64,000 nt of DNA from Aquilonibacter sp963703325 (GTDB lineage Bacteria > Vulcanimicrobiota > Vulcanimicrobiia > Vulcanimicrobiales > Vulcanimicrobiaceae), in assembly GCA_963703325.1 (NCBI GenBank), contig OY969805.1, positions 1,674,001 through 1,738,000 of the forward strand, in the 5' to 3' direction. The translations under genes were made by a program, and so were the position numbers. The notes under the pieces were generated by a model. The model saw nothing but the letters and a program-made list of their open reading frames with translations. It was not told the origin of the DNA and searched no databases. Positions 15,778-23,868 of this stretch are shown here, piece by piece (position 1 is the stretch's first letter; each line of letters starts with the position of its first letter).

Positions 15778-16949
15778 CCGGCGCAGGCATGCTGATCGGC
15801 GTGTGCGGCGGGATTGCCGCCTACAAGATTGCCGGATTGACCAGCACGCTCGTGCAGCGCGGCGCAAGCGTCGACGTCATCATGACGAGCGAAGCGGAGC
15901 GGTTCGTCGGTGCATTGACCTTTGCATCGCTCACCGGGCGCCCGGTCTACACGTCGCTGTGGGATGCACCGGAGCGTATCCCGCATATTCGTCTCGTACG
16001 CGAAGCGGCGCTGATGTTGATCGCACCCGCGACCGCCAACACCATCGCGAAGCTCGCGCACGGGATCGCCGACGATCTGGTGACAGCGGCAGCACTTGCC
16101 GCCCGTATCCCGTTGATCGTCGCGCCCGCGATGAACACCGCGATGTACGAGGACGAGGCGACGCAAGCGAATCTCCGCACGTTGCGCGAACGCGGCTACG
16201 AACTGGTCGATCCCGAACGCGGTTTCCTCGCCGAACGCGAGAGCGGCGTCGGACGCCTGGCAAGCGAGGACGTGTTGCTCGAGACGCTCGAGCGGGTACT
16301 CGCGCGCACGCAGGAGTTGACGGGGACGCGCGTGCTGGTCACCGCCGGTCCGACGCGCGAGGCCTTCGACCCGATTCGCTTCGTGAGCAATGCGTCGACC
16401 GGGGCAACCGGCATCGCCATCGCCCGCGAGGCAGCGCTGCGAAGCGCGGAGGTTACGTTGCTACTTGGGCCGACGCTGCTCGAGCCGCCGCCCGGCGTGA
16501 CCACGCACCGCTTCACGACCGCGGTGGAATTGCGCGACTTAGCGTTGTCGCATGGCGCACGAGCCGATCTCGTGATCGCGACCGCCGCGGTCTCTGATTG
16601 GCGGCCGGCGCAGTGCGCTGAGTCGAAGTTAAAGAAGACCGACGACGACTTGGTGGTGCAGATGGCGCGCAATCCCGACGTGCTCGCCGAACTCGCAGAG
16701 CGCAACGACGAAGCCTTCCTGGTCGGATTTGCGGCCGAGACCGACGATCACGAGGCGAATGCGCGAGCGAAGCTCGAGCGCAAGCGTCTGGACGCCATCG
16801 TCGTCAACGACGTGCGCGACGAGCGCGGCTTTGGCCTGCGCGACAACACCCTCACCGTCCTTTGGAAAGATGGACGAAAGGAACTCGGCACCGGGAGCAA
16901 AGCGGCGCTGGCCGCGCGTCTGCTCGACACCATTGAGGCATTGCGCTGA
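15774..16949 (+). CDS. coaBC: Bifunctional phosphopantothenoylcysteine decarboxylase / phosphopantothenate-cysteine ligase
   Basis: A fusion enzyme performing two consecutive steps to 4'-phosphopantetheine. The N-terminal CoaC flavoprotein domain (about 1-185) begins LIGVCGGIAAYKIA and has the catalytic-site PAMNTAMYE. The C-terminal CoaB domain contains VLVTAGPTREAFDPIRF, SNASTG, TAAVSDWRP and FAAET. The start is ATG 15774 (ATGA overlap with panC); ATG 15765 is also in frame. It overlaps coaX by one base. Confidence 0.96.
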   Translation: MTGAGMLIGVCGGIAAYKIAGLTSTLVQRGASVDVIMTSEAERFVGALTFASLTGRPVYTSLWDAPERIPHIRLVREAALMLIAPATANTIAKLAHGIADDLVTAAALAARIPLIVAPAMNTAMYEDEATQANLRTLRERGYELVDPERGFLAERESGVGRLASEDVLLETLERVLARTQELTGTRVLVTAGPTREAFDPIRFVSNASTGATGIAIAREAALRSAEVTLLLGPTLLEPPPGVTTHRFTTAVELRDLALSHGARADLVIATAAVSDWRPAQCAESKLKKTDDDLVVQMARNPDVLAELAERNDEAFLVGFAAETDDHEANARAKLERKRLDAIVVNDVRDERGFGLRDNTLTVLWKDGRKELGTGSKAALAARLLDTIEALR

Positions 16950-17713
16950 TGCTACTGGCAATCGACATCGGCAATACGGAAACGAAACTCGGGTGCTTTC
17001 AAAACGGCGCTGACGAACTTTCCCACCACTGGCGGGTGACGACCGAGTCGCGCCGCACCGCCGACGAATACGGCGTCTTCTTCACGCAACTCTTCGCGAC
17101 GGCGGGGGTGCGTTCGCGGGACATCGATGCCGTGGCGATCGCGAGCGTGGTGCCGCGCCTCGATCACACCTTAGTCGAGGTCTCGCGCAAGTTCTTCGGG
17201 GTCGAGCCGTTGGTGCTGGAAGCCGATCGGCAACCGCTCATCGCGGTGAAGACGGATCGTCCCGCCGAAGTCGGCGCGGATCTCGTCGCGTGCGCGATCG
17301 GCGGAAAAGAACGCTACGGTGTTCCGCTGATCATCGTGAGCTACGGGACCGCGACGGTGTTCATGGCGCTTTCGGCAGCGGGCGACTACTTGGGCGTCGC
17401 AATCGCCCCGGGCATCAACATCTCGATCGACGCGCTCGTCGGCCGGACCGCAAAGCTGCCGCAGATTGCGCTCGACGCACCGGCGCACGCCATCGGCCGC
17501 AATACGATAGAGGCGTTGCAGGCCGGAGTTATCTTTGGTTTCGTCGGACAGACGGAGGCGTTGATTGCGCGCATGCGGCGCGAGATGGGGGTCGATGCGC
17601 GGGTCGTGGCGACCGGCGGCTTGGCAAACGTGATGGCGAAGCACACCAGCGTTATCGAAGCGGTCGATCCGCATCTGAGCCTCTACGGTTTACGCGCCTT
17701 CGCGCTGACGTAG
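16949..17713 (+). CDS. coaX: Type III pantothenate kinase
   Basis: A 254-residue ASKHA-fold kinase that phosphorylates pantothenate. It starts MLLAIDIGNTETKLGCF (phosphate-binding loop), with DRPAEVGADLVACAIG, YGTATVF, GVAIAPGINISIDALV and VVATGGLANV. Type III enzymes are insensitive to CoA feedback. With panC and coaBC this gives an almost continuous CoA pathway, lacking only panB/panD and coaD/coaE here. Confidence 0.96.
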   Translation: MLLAIDIGNTETKLGCFQNGADELSHHWRVTTESRRTADEYGVFFTQLFATAGVRSRDIDAVAIASVVPRLDHTLVEVSRKFFGVEPLVLEADRQPLIAVKTDRPAEVGADLVACAIGGKERYGVPLIIVSYGTATVFMALSAAGDYLGVAIAPGINISIDALVGRTAKLPQIALDAPAHAIGRNTIEALQAGVIFGFVGQTEALIARMRREMGVDARVVATGGLANVMAKHTSVIEAVDPHLSLYGLRAFALT

Positions 17714-17744
17714 CAAACGTTTATGGTGGCTTAACTTCGGGACG

Positions 17745-17773
17745 GTAGAGTAGAATAGGTTATTCCACTCTAC
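17745..17773. promoter_or_regulatory. Inverted repeat upstream of the lipoprotein gene
   Basis: Thirteen-bp arms (GTAGAGTAGAATA / TATTCCACTCTAC, one mismatch) around a 3-bp spacer lie 32 bp after coaX and 18 bp before the lipoprotein start, just upstream of GGAGGAG. There is no T-run, so an operator or 5'-UTR hairpin is more likely than a terminator. Confidence 0.5.
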
Positions 17774-17790
17774 TCACTTGGAGGAGCGTT

Positions 17791-18945
17791 TTGCACAAGC
17801 GTTTATTTGCGGCGGGTGCGCTCGTTGCGCTTGCCGTTTCCGCGTGCGGTGGTAGCGGCGCTACTAGTGTTACGCCCAACATGTCAAACCCGGCACAAGA
17901 TACGTCGAAGCCGGTTGTTCGTGCGGCCGCAACAGCGGCGCCCACGAATATCGTCGTCAATCCCGGATTCGAAACCGGGTCGCTTTCACCGTGGACGTCG
18001 TGCGGCAGCGTCAACGACGTTTCGGTGACGACCGCCAAAGCCCACAGCGGGTCGTATAGCGCGCTCATCGGTACTACCTCAAAGCCCGAAGTCAACGGCA
18101 CCGCCGGTGTCTGTCAGACGATGACCGTGCCGGCGGGCGGCACGCTGACCTTCTGGGTGTACGAAGCCACGACTGATTCGATCGAATACGTCGATCAAGA
18201 AGCGGACATTTTGAGCACGAGCGGGACGCAGCTCGCCCAGTTGTACTCTGAAGCTGATACGACCAACGGTTGGGAAGAAAAGTCGTTTAGCCTGAGCAGC
18301 TACGCCGGACAAACCGTGCAGTTGTACTTCGGCGTCAAAGGCAACGGCTATTCGAAGGATTACGTCTACGAATATCTCGACGACGTTTCGCTGACGGGAA
18401 CCGCGACGGCATCGCCGACGCCGAGCGCGAGCGCGTCGTCATCGCCGACGTCGTCACCGACGGCATCGCCCACCGCAAAACCGACGGCAACGCCGAGCGC
18501 CGCGCCGACGGCCACGCCCACGCCGGCATACGCATGCAACAACGCCGGATTCGTGACCGATCAGAACGAATTCGCCGCCGGCTCGATTTCTGCCGACCAA
18601 CTCGTGGACGTCTGCGGCCAAGTCACGCAAGTGCTGGCAAAAAAGACCACCTCCAGCGGCACGCACGGATACTTCTACGTCTCGATTCCGGGCTCGGCCA
18701 GCCCCGGGACGATAGAAATCGTCTCCAACCTCACCGCAATGGGCGAGGATCCCAATCCGCCGCCCACCACCTGGCCGTGGGTTGCCGTCGGCGACTACGT
18801 CTACGTGCAGGGCCGCTACTATTACGACAGTTCCAGTAGCCAAGGCATCGACTGGACCGAGGACGACACCGACAGCAACTGGGAGCACACCGGTTACGTC
18901 GTGGTCTGCAATTCGTCCGGCACGAGCTGTAATTTGTACGAATAA
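17791..18945 (+). CDS. Secreted lipoprotein: carbohydrate-binding-like domain, Ser/Thr/Pro linker, OB-like domain
   Basis: A 384-residue protein from TTG 17791 with a strong GGAGGAG Shine-Dalgarno. The signal peptide ends in the lipobox LAVSAC. Residues about 50-205 form a beta-sandwich with NPGFETGSLSPWTSCG and a YAGQTVQLYFGVKG strand, like CBM-type jelly rolls. Residues about 206-245 are a low-complexity linker of TPSAS/SPTASPTAKP units. The C-terminal part (about 248-384) has VDVCGQVTQV and WVAVGDYVYVQGRYY, which resembles an OB fold. It is probably surface-attached and binds a polymer; no catalytic motif is seen. Confidence 0.75.
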   Translation: MHKRLFAAGALVALAVSACGGSGATSVTPNMSNPAQDTSKPVVRAAATAAPTNIVVNPGFETGSLSPWTSCGSVNDVSVTTAKAHSGSYSALIGTTSKPEVNGTAGVCQTMTVPAGGTLTFWVYEATTDSIEYVDQEADILSTSGTQLAQLYSEADTTNGWEEKSFSLSSYAGQTVQLYFGVKGNGYSKDYVYEYLDDVSLTGTATASPTPSASASSSPTSSPTASPTAKPTATPSAAPTATPTPAYACNNAGFVTDQNEFAAGSISADQLVDVCGQVTQVLAKKTTSSGTHGYFYVSIPGSASPGTIEIVSNLTAMGEDPNPPPTTWPWVAVGDYVYVQGRYYYDSSSSQGIDWTEDDTDSNWEHTGYVVVCNSSGTSCNLYE

Positions 18946-18961
18946 GCCCCTGTGGTATAGT
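18934..18961 (+). promoter_or_regulatory. Possible promoter of dus inside the preceding gene end
   Basis: TTGTAC (18934-18939) and TATAGT (18956-18961) are separated by 16 bp just before the dus start. The same stretch contains GCCCC...GGGGC arms (18945-18967) that could form a weak hairpin after the lipoprotein gene. Confidence 0.4.
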
Positions 18962-18971
18962 AGGGGGCGCC

Positions 18972-19979
18972 ATGCCCCCTACCGTGCCCGCGCTGCGGAT
19001 CGGCAGCCATCAGATCTGGCCTCCCGTGGTGCTCGCACCCATGTCCGGCGTTACCAACCGGACGATGCGCGCGCTCTATAAGCCCTTTGGTCTCGGGCTG
19101 ACCGTGACCGAGTTCGTTTCGTCGAACGCGCTAAAGTACACGAACAAGCGCACGATGGAGATGATCGATCAGCACGGGCTCGAGAAGCCGGTCTCGACGC
19201 AGCTATGGGGCGACGATCCCGCGACGATGGCCGCGGCAGCCAAAGTCGTGCGCGAATGCGGCGCCGATATCGTCGACATCAATTTCGGCTGTCCCGCACC
19301 GAAGGTGACGAAGACCAATGGCGGCTCGGCGTGTTTGCGCGACGTCGATCGCTGCGCGGCGATCATGCAAGCCGTTGTCGACGCGGTCGATTGTCCGGTC
19401 ACGATGAAGATGCGGCTGGGTTGGAGCGAAAGCGATCTGGTCTATATCGACGTGGCCAAACGCGCGCAAGCGGTCGGGGTGCAGGCCGTGACACTGCACG
19501 CGCGTACCGCACGGCAGTTTTATAAAGGCAGCGCTGATTGGGAGCACATCGCGCGCTTGAAATCCGCGATCGACATTCCCGTCATCGGCAACGGCGATCT
19601 CGAAGATCCACACGTCGCGATGGAACGCATGCGACAAAGCGGTGTGGACGCGATCATGCTCGGGCGCGGTACGCTCGGCAATCCATGGTTGATTGCGCAG
19701 ATCGCCGACTTGATGGAGGGACGCGAGATGCGTCCGATGCCCTCGGCCGCCGATCGCTTGCGCTACTGCATCGTGCATTATCGCGCGATGGTTGATGAGT
19801 TGGGCGAGGCGCGCGCGGTTCCGCAAATGCGCAAGCACGTCGCGCTCTATCTCAAAGGTATTCCCGGCGCGGCCGTCTTACGCGAGCGGATCATGCGCAT
19901 CGATTCCGCCGACGAAGCGATTGCCGTAATCGAAGAAACGATCGCGCGCGTCGAAGCCTCGGCGATGGTAGCCGCGTGA
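18972..19979 (+). CDS. dus: tRNA-dihydrouridine synthase
   Basis: A 335-residue flavoenzyme that reduces uridines in the tRNA D-loop. Motifs are LAPMSGVTNRTMR (FMN phosphate region), DINFGCPAPKVTKTNGGSACL (catalytic Cys in the GCP loop region), VTMKMRLGW, VTLHARTARQFYKGSADW and VIGNGDLEDP. It is closest to the DusB group by pattern, but the subgroup is not certain. The start ATG has TAGGGGGCG upstream. Confidence 0.95.
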   Translation: MPPTVPALRIGSHQIWPPVVLAPMSGVTNRTMRALYKPFGLGLTVTEFVSSNALKYTNKRTMEMIDQHGLEKPVSTQLWGDDPATMAAAAKVVRECGADIVDINFGCPAPKVTKTNGGSACLRDVDRCAAIMQAVVDAVDCPVTMKMRLGWSESDLVYIDVAKRAQAVGVQAVTLHARTARQFYKGSADWEHIARLKSAIDIPVIGNGDLEDPHVAMERMRQSGVDAIMLGRGTLGNPWLIAQIADLMEGREMRPMPSAADRLRYCIVHYRAMVDELGEARAVPQMRKHVALYLKGIPGAAVLRERIMRIDSADEAIAVIEETIARVEASAMVAA

Positions 19980-19980
19980 C

Positions 19981-20751
19981 GTGGCGGTCTGCGTCGAGCT
20001 CGTTCCATTCTTAGCGCAACTGCGTAACCTCTATTCGCAGCCGCGCGGCTTCTCGCGTTTTCAAGAGTATCTCGAGATCCTGCGTAACGAGGCGGGCGAG
20101 ATGGAGTTGCCGATCTCGAACGTCAATCCCATGGCCAAGCCGCACGTCCTGGAACGAGTCGGACAACTGCTCGCCCTCGATGGGGAGGCGGTTGCGCTCG
20201 CCGCGGCGCACGAAGGCGCGGCGCGTCTCGGCGACGTCGTCGATGCGTTGCGCTTGATCGTCATCGTTGCCGACGACGCAGCCGGCGGCTGGACGAATCG
20301 CGCATTCGCCGAGTTTGGCCATCGCTACGAGAGCAAGCATCAGGTGCAACGCGGATGGATTGTGGTGATGCTCTGGAGCAGCGAAGAGCCGACGGCGGAC
20401 GGCGTTCGCACGGAGACGCTCGCGACGCTGTATCGCACGGTCGACGAGCGCAAGCACGGCGCGGTGTGCAAACTGCGCGAGGTCATGGAGCGCGAAGGCC
20501 GCACGATGCGCTTCGCCGGTCATACGCGCCGCTACGACGACACCACATTGCGTGCGATTCGCGCAACGATCGAGCCGCTTCTGGATTCGCACGCCGCGCC
20601 GATCGTTATGGCGGCGCTCTACGGCGACGCGATCGCGGCATCGCTCGGCTATCCGCCGCTCGGCGTTCCCGATCGCGGCGGCTACGAGCTGGCGCTTGCG
20701 AATGCCTTGGAAAGCGAAAAGGGACCACTTGCGCGATCCCCTCTCTCGTAG
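19981..20751 (+). CDS. Conserved-looking hypothetical protein
   Basis: A 256-residue protein that starts at GTG one base after the dus stop, so it is likely co-transcribed. It is soluble, mixed alpha/beta, with no signal peptide or membrane span. Recognisable stretches include PRGFSRFQEYLEILRN, a possible nucleotide-independent core VVDALRLIVIVADDAAGGWTNR and HQVQRGWIVVMLWSSEEPT. I do not recognise the family. Codon use and length support a real gene. Confidence 0.7.
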   Translation: MAVCVELVPFLAQLRNLYSQPRGFSRFQEYLEILRNEAGEMELPISNVNPMAKPHVLERVGQLLALDGEAVALAAAHEGAARLGDVVDALRLIVIVADDAAGGWTNRAFAEFGHRYESKHQVQRGWIVVMLWSSEEPTADGVRTETLATLYRTVDERKHGAVCKLREVMEREGRTMRFAGHTRRYDDTTLRAIRATIEPLLDSHAAPIVMAALYGDAIAASLGYPPLGVPDRGGYELALANALESEKGPLARSPLS

Positions 20752-20763
20752 CTCATGGATATG

Positions 20764-20888
20764 AGCGCGGCTCCGACTAAGCATCTCGACTCTAGCGCGG
20801 GTGACCAAGCCGCGTCAAGATGCTCAATCGGAGGGGTGGCGCCTGGCGGGACTCGAACCCGCATCTGCGGCTTAGTCGGAGCTGCGCT
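20764..20888. repeat. Inverted copy of a tRNA anticodon-arm sequence
   Basis: A 19-bp sequence at 20764-20782 (AGCGCGGCTCCGACTAAGC) reappears in inverted orientation at 20870-20888 with one mismatch. The second copy is the D-arm 3' side and anticodon arm of the tRNA-like gene below. Such duplicated anticodon-arm segments are typical remnants of integrase att sites. No integrase is nearby. Confidence 0.6.
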
Positions 20889-20911
20889 TTATCCAGTTAA
20901 GCTACGGGCGC
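20837..20911 (-). tRNA. tRNA-like gene with abnormal anticodon arm (acceptor stem like tRNA-Arg)
   Basis: Read on the minus strand it begins GCGCCCGTAGCTTAACTGG. The D-arm is normal (GCTT/AAGC) and the T-arm perfect (GCGGG TTCGAGT CCCGC). The acceptor stem pairs 6 of 7 (position 6-67 is C-A). The anticodon arm is odd: CAGCT/AGCCG has a mismatch at 28-42, and the 7-base loop CCGACTA has C instead of the nearly invariant U33, giving a formal anticodon GAC that does not agree with the Arg-like body. It may be a degenerate tRNA, or one whose anticodon arm was altered by recombination. No encoded CCA is present. Confidence 0.5.
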
Positions 20912-20939
20912 TGCCGTACGATCCCGCGGAGGGAGCGCG

Positions 20940-22199
20940 TTGACAAGAGGAACCGTGGAAGATCTCGCTGCCGAAGCGTTCGAGAACTACAAGAACTTCA
21001 TCAATCCGCCGCTGGCGCGCGTGATGAAGCTCTCGGGTTCGCCGGTCGAAGTGCGCGCATCGGGCACGACCATCTGGGATCAGAACGGCAAAGCCTATCT
21101 CGACTTCGCCGGCGGCTACGGCGTGTTCACGCTCGGGCATTCACATCCGCGCGTTCTTGCGGCGGTACGCGAACAGATGGAGCGCATGTCGCTCTCAGGC
21201 AAGACGATGTTCAATATCGTACTTGGGCGCGCAGCAAAGCGTCTAGCCGAGATTGCGCCGGGCGATCTGCAACTGTCGTTCTGGTGTAACAGTGGAACCG
21301 AGGCACTGGAAGGTGCGATCAAGCTCGCGCGCGCCGCGACCGGGCGCGGAAAAATCGTTGCCACGCACGGTGCGTATCACGGCAAGACACTCGGCGCGCT
21401 CTCGATCAGCGGACGCAAAGCCTTTCAAGAACCGTTTCGCCCGTTGCTTGCCGACGTAGCGCACGTGCCGTTCGCTGATGCATCTGTGCTAGATGCCGCA
21501 TTACACGATGCAGCCGCATTCGTCGTCGAGCCGGTGCAAGGCGAGGGCGGCGTCAACGTTCCGCCTGCCGGATATTTACGCGCGGTGCGCGCGGCCTGCG
21601 ACCGCGCCGGCGCGCTGTTCATCGCCGACGAGGTACAGACGGGCCTGGGCCGTTGCGGCTATCTCTTTGCGTGCGAGCGCGACGGCGTCATACCGGATGT
21701 GATGACGCTCGCCAAAGGGCTGTCCGGCGGTGTGATTCCGGTCGGGGCGTTCATCGCACGGCCTGATGCGTGGAATCGCGCGTACGCTAAGGCGCCGCTG
21801 GTGCACACCTCGACCTTCGGCGGCAGTGAGATCGCGTGCGCGGCCGCGCTTGCCGCCATGGAGGCGTTAATCGAAGACGATCTCGTCGCCAATGCACGCG
21901 CGCGCGGCGAACAACTGCTCGACGGTTGTCGTGCGATTGCGCTCGAGTATCCGCAGGTTATCCGCGAAGCCCGCGGCCTCGGACTTCTGGTCGGCGTCGA
22001 GCTGACGAATGAAGGCTACGGCGGCTGGATCATTCCGGAGATGCTCAAGGCCGGTGTCACCGCCGCCTGGACGCTCAATCAGCAGCGGGTCATTCGCCTC
22101 GAGCCGCCGCTGATCGTGAGCGAAGGCGAAGTCGACATCGCGCTCGGTGCGTTTTCCGCAGGGGTGGCAGCGGCCTCCGAGAAGCTCGGGCGTTTGTGA
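20940..22199 (+). CDS. Class III aminotransferase (acetylornithine/putrescine/ornithine type)
   Basis: A 419-residue PLP aminotransferase from TTG 20940 with GGAGGGAG upstream. Motifs are FAGGYGVFTLGHSHPRV, FWCNSGTEALEGAIKLAR, HGAYHGKTLGALS, EPVQGEGGVN, FIADEVQTGLGRCG and TLAKGLSGGVIPVGA with the PLP lysine near residue 259. The pattern fits the putrescine (PatA)/ornithine subgroup better than biotin or GABA enzymes, but the substrate is not fixed. It lies upstream of an acyl-reductase-like module. Confidence 0.9.
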   Translation: MTRGTVEDLAAEAFENYKNFINPPLARVMKLSGSPVEVRASGTTIWDQNGKAYLDFAGGYGVFTLGHSHPRVLAAVREQMERMSLSGKTMFNIVLGRAAKRLAEIAPGDLQLSFWCNSGTEALEGAIKLARAATGRGKIVATHGAYHGKTLGALSISGRKAFQEPFRPLLADVAHVPFADASVLDAALHDAAAFVVEPVQGEGGVNVPPAGYLRAVRAACDRAGALFIADEVQTGLGRCGYLFACERDGVIPDVMTLAKGLSGGVIPVGAFIARPDAWNRAYAKAPLVHTSTFGGSEIACAAALAAMEALIEDDLVANARARGEQLLDGCRAIALEYPQVIREARGLGLLVGVELTNEGYGGWIIPEMLKAGVTAAWTLNQQRVIRLEPPLIVSEGEVDIALGAFSAGVAAASEKLGRL

Positions 22200-22213
22200 G
22201 CGCGCGGCACTAA

Positions 22214-22648
22214 ATGCCCTACGTCGAATCCCGGATCGCGATCGCCGCCTCGGCACGCGCGGTCTACGAACTTGCCAAGGATCAAGAGCGCTTTCCCGAG
22301 TTCATGCCCGACGTCGAGACCGTCAAGGTGCTCGAACGTCATCCGGACCGGGTGATTTCGCGTTGGAAGACCTTGGTGGAAGAGGCGCCCATCGAGTGGA
22401 CCGAGGAAGATCGCTTCGACGACGGAGCGTTGCGCATCGACTACGCGCTGCTCGAGGGCGATCTGGATACATTCGAGGGAGCCTGGACGTTCGAGGAGCG
22501 CGACGGCTTGACGCACGTGCTGCTCACCGTGGAGTATGATTTCGGAGTGCCGACGCTCGCTGAGCTGATCGGCCCGACGCTGCAGAAGAAGGTGCTCGAA
22601 AACAGCGAGATGATGCTCAAGGCACTCAAGATGCAGGCGGAACAATGA
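22214..22648 (+). CDS. SRPBCC/START-like (polyketide cyclase-type) protein
   Basis: A 144-residue single-domain helix-grip protein. The start (MPYVESRIAIAASARAVYEL) and FPEFMPDVETVKVLER match the coenzyme-Q-binding/cyclase-dehydrase group, as does the C-terminal long helix (LQKKVLENSEMMLKALK). It probably binds a lipid-like ligand. It overlaps the next gene by 4 bp (ATGA), suggesting function with the reductase-like enzyme. Confidence 0.85.
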   Translation: MPYVESRIAIAASARAVYELAKDQERFPEFMPDVETVKVLERHPDRVISRWKTLVEEAPIEWTEEDRFDDGALRIDYALLEGDLDTFEGAWTFEERDGLTHVLLTVEYDFGVPTLAELIGPTLQKKVLENSEMMLKALKMQAEQ

Positions 22649-23751
22649 AGTTCTGCTTCGTCATTCATCCGCTTTCGCTTGAAGACGTCGCACGGTACGA
22701 GCCCGGCGCCGCGGGCAAAGGCGCGCCGATCGTTCGCAAGATCATGGAGTGGATGCCGCCGTGGGCCACCGTGCACGTCACCGGCGTGCGCACGCCGGAC
22801 GGTCGCGAGACCGAAGGCTGGTTCGTGACCGCGCCGCTGCTGCCCGAACAGATGATGGAGTTTCCGCGCGAAGAGGTCTACAAGCGCATCCTGCGTGCCA
22901 TCGAGATCGGCGCGGAACTTGGTGCGGAGGTGGCGGGGCTCGGTGCGTTCACCGGCGTCGTCGGTGACGGCGGCATCACCGTCGCCGAGCGTTCGCCGAT
23001 TCCGGTGACGACGGGAAACTCACTGACGATTGCTGCCGGGATCCAGAGTTTCTTTCGCGGCGCGCGCGAGATGAGCGTCGATCCTGCGACCGCCGCCGTG
23101 GCCGTCATCGGTGCGACCGGTTCGATCGGCGGCGCCTGCGTGAAACTCATCGCACCACACGTCAAACACATCGTGCTGGTCGCACGCAACAACACGCGCC
23201 TCGCGAAATTTTACGAGCAGATGAAGGCCGAGCTACCGTGCGAGGTTTCGTACACGACCGACATCTCGGTGGCGGTCCGCCGTTCGCAGTTGATTCTTAC
23301 CGCCACCTCGTCGACCCAAGACATCATTCAACCCGAGGACCTGCTGCCCGGCGCGGTCGTGTGCGAACTTTCGTTGCCGCACGACGTGAGCCGGCGCGTC
23401 GCAGTTGAACGGCCGGACGTGCTCGTGACCGAAGGCGGCAACATGGTCGTTCCGGGGAATCCGCGCTTCGATCGCGTGCGCGAGCCGGGTCTTGAATTCG
23501 ACTTGAACCTGCCGCCGCGCACCGCACTTGCGTGCATGAGCGAGACGATGGTGCTTGCGCTCGAGCATCGGGCCGAGTGCTACACCCTCGGCCGCGGCAT
23601 CGACATCAACAAAGTCATCGAGATCGAGGAGCTAGCCAAACGCGCCGGGTTCACGCTCGCCGACATGCGCGCCTTCGACACCGCAATTACGCCGGAAAAA
23701 ATTCTGGCAACGCGCGAAGCGGCAATCGCTCGACGGAGTCTCGCTGTATGA
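22645..23751 (+). CDS. Long-chain acyl-ACP reductase-like NAD(P) dehydrogenase
   Basis: A 368-residue protein with the cyanobacterial acyl-ACP reductase (AAR) architecture. It has FCFVIHPLSLEDVARYEPG at the N-terminus, then GLGAFTGVVGDGGITVAE, TTGNSLTIAAGIQSFFRGA and a Rossmann loop VAVIGATGSIGGACVKLI. The later HVKHIVLVARNNTRLAKFYEQ and ACMSETMVLALEHR also align by eye with AAR. Whether it makes a fatty aldehyde is unproven. It is coupled to the SRPBCC gene and followed by a companion of unknown reaction. Confidence 0.75.
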   Translation: MKFCFVIHPLSLEDVARYEPGAAGKGAPIVRKIMEWMPPWATVHVTGVRTPDGRETEGWFVTAPLLPEQMMEFPREEVYKRILRAIEIGAELGAEVAGLGAFTGVVGDGGITVAERSPIPVTTGNSLTIAAGIQSFFRGAREMSVDPATAAVAVIGATGSIGGACVKLIAPHVKHIVLVARNNTRLAKFYEQMKAELPCEVSYTTDISVAVRRSQLILTATSSTQDIIQPEDLLPGAVVCELSLPHDVSRRVAVERPDVLVTEGGNMVVPGNPRFDRVREPGLEFDLNLPPRTALACMSETMVLALEHRAECYTLGRGIDINKVIEIEELAKRAGFTLADMRAFDTAITPEKILATREAAIARRSLAV

Positions 23752-23775
23752 TGGCTAACGATGAAACGTTACTTG

Positions 23776-23862
23776 GGCGCGCCCTGGGGGAATCTCAAGC
23801 ACACCTATATTGTGAGCGCGCCTTGATTTGGGGACCCCACGAAGTGGGGGGTGCGGAGCGCC
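23776..23862. repeat. Palindromic intergenic element, copy 1
   Basis: It starts GGCGCGCCCTGGGGG and ends GCGGAGCGCC, both shared with the spacer element at 34898-35003. Inside are inverted arms GGCGCGC (23776) / GCGCGCC (23816) and a tight CCCCAC-GAA-GTGGGG hairpin (23835-23849). It fills the 117-bp spacer between the reductase-like gene and the next gene, whose likely start lies 6 bp after it. Confidence 0.6.
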
Positions 23863-23868
23863 GCTGAA

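Noticed and set aside
18413..18530. Ser/Thr/Pro repeat as a separate repeat element
   Set aside because: It is the low-complexity protein linker of the lipoprotein, not an independent DNA repeat.
23851..23868. GTG 23851 as start of the quinate-dehydrogenase-group gene
   Set aside because: It lies within the palindromic element; TTG 23869 gives the usual family start MKHIVSVSLGSS.
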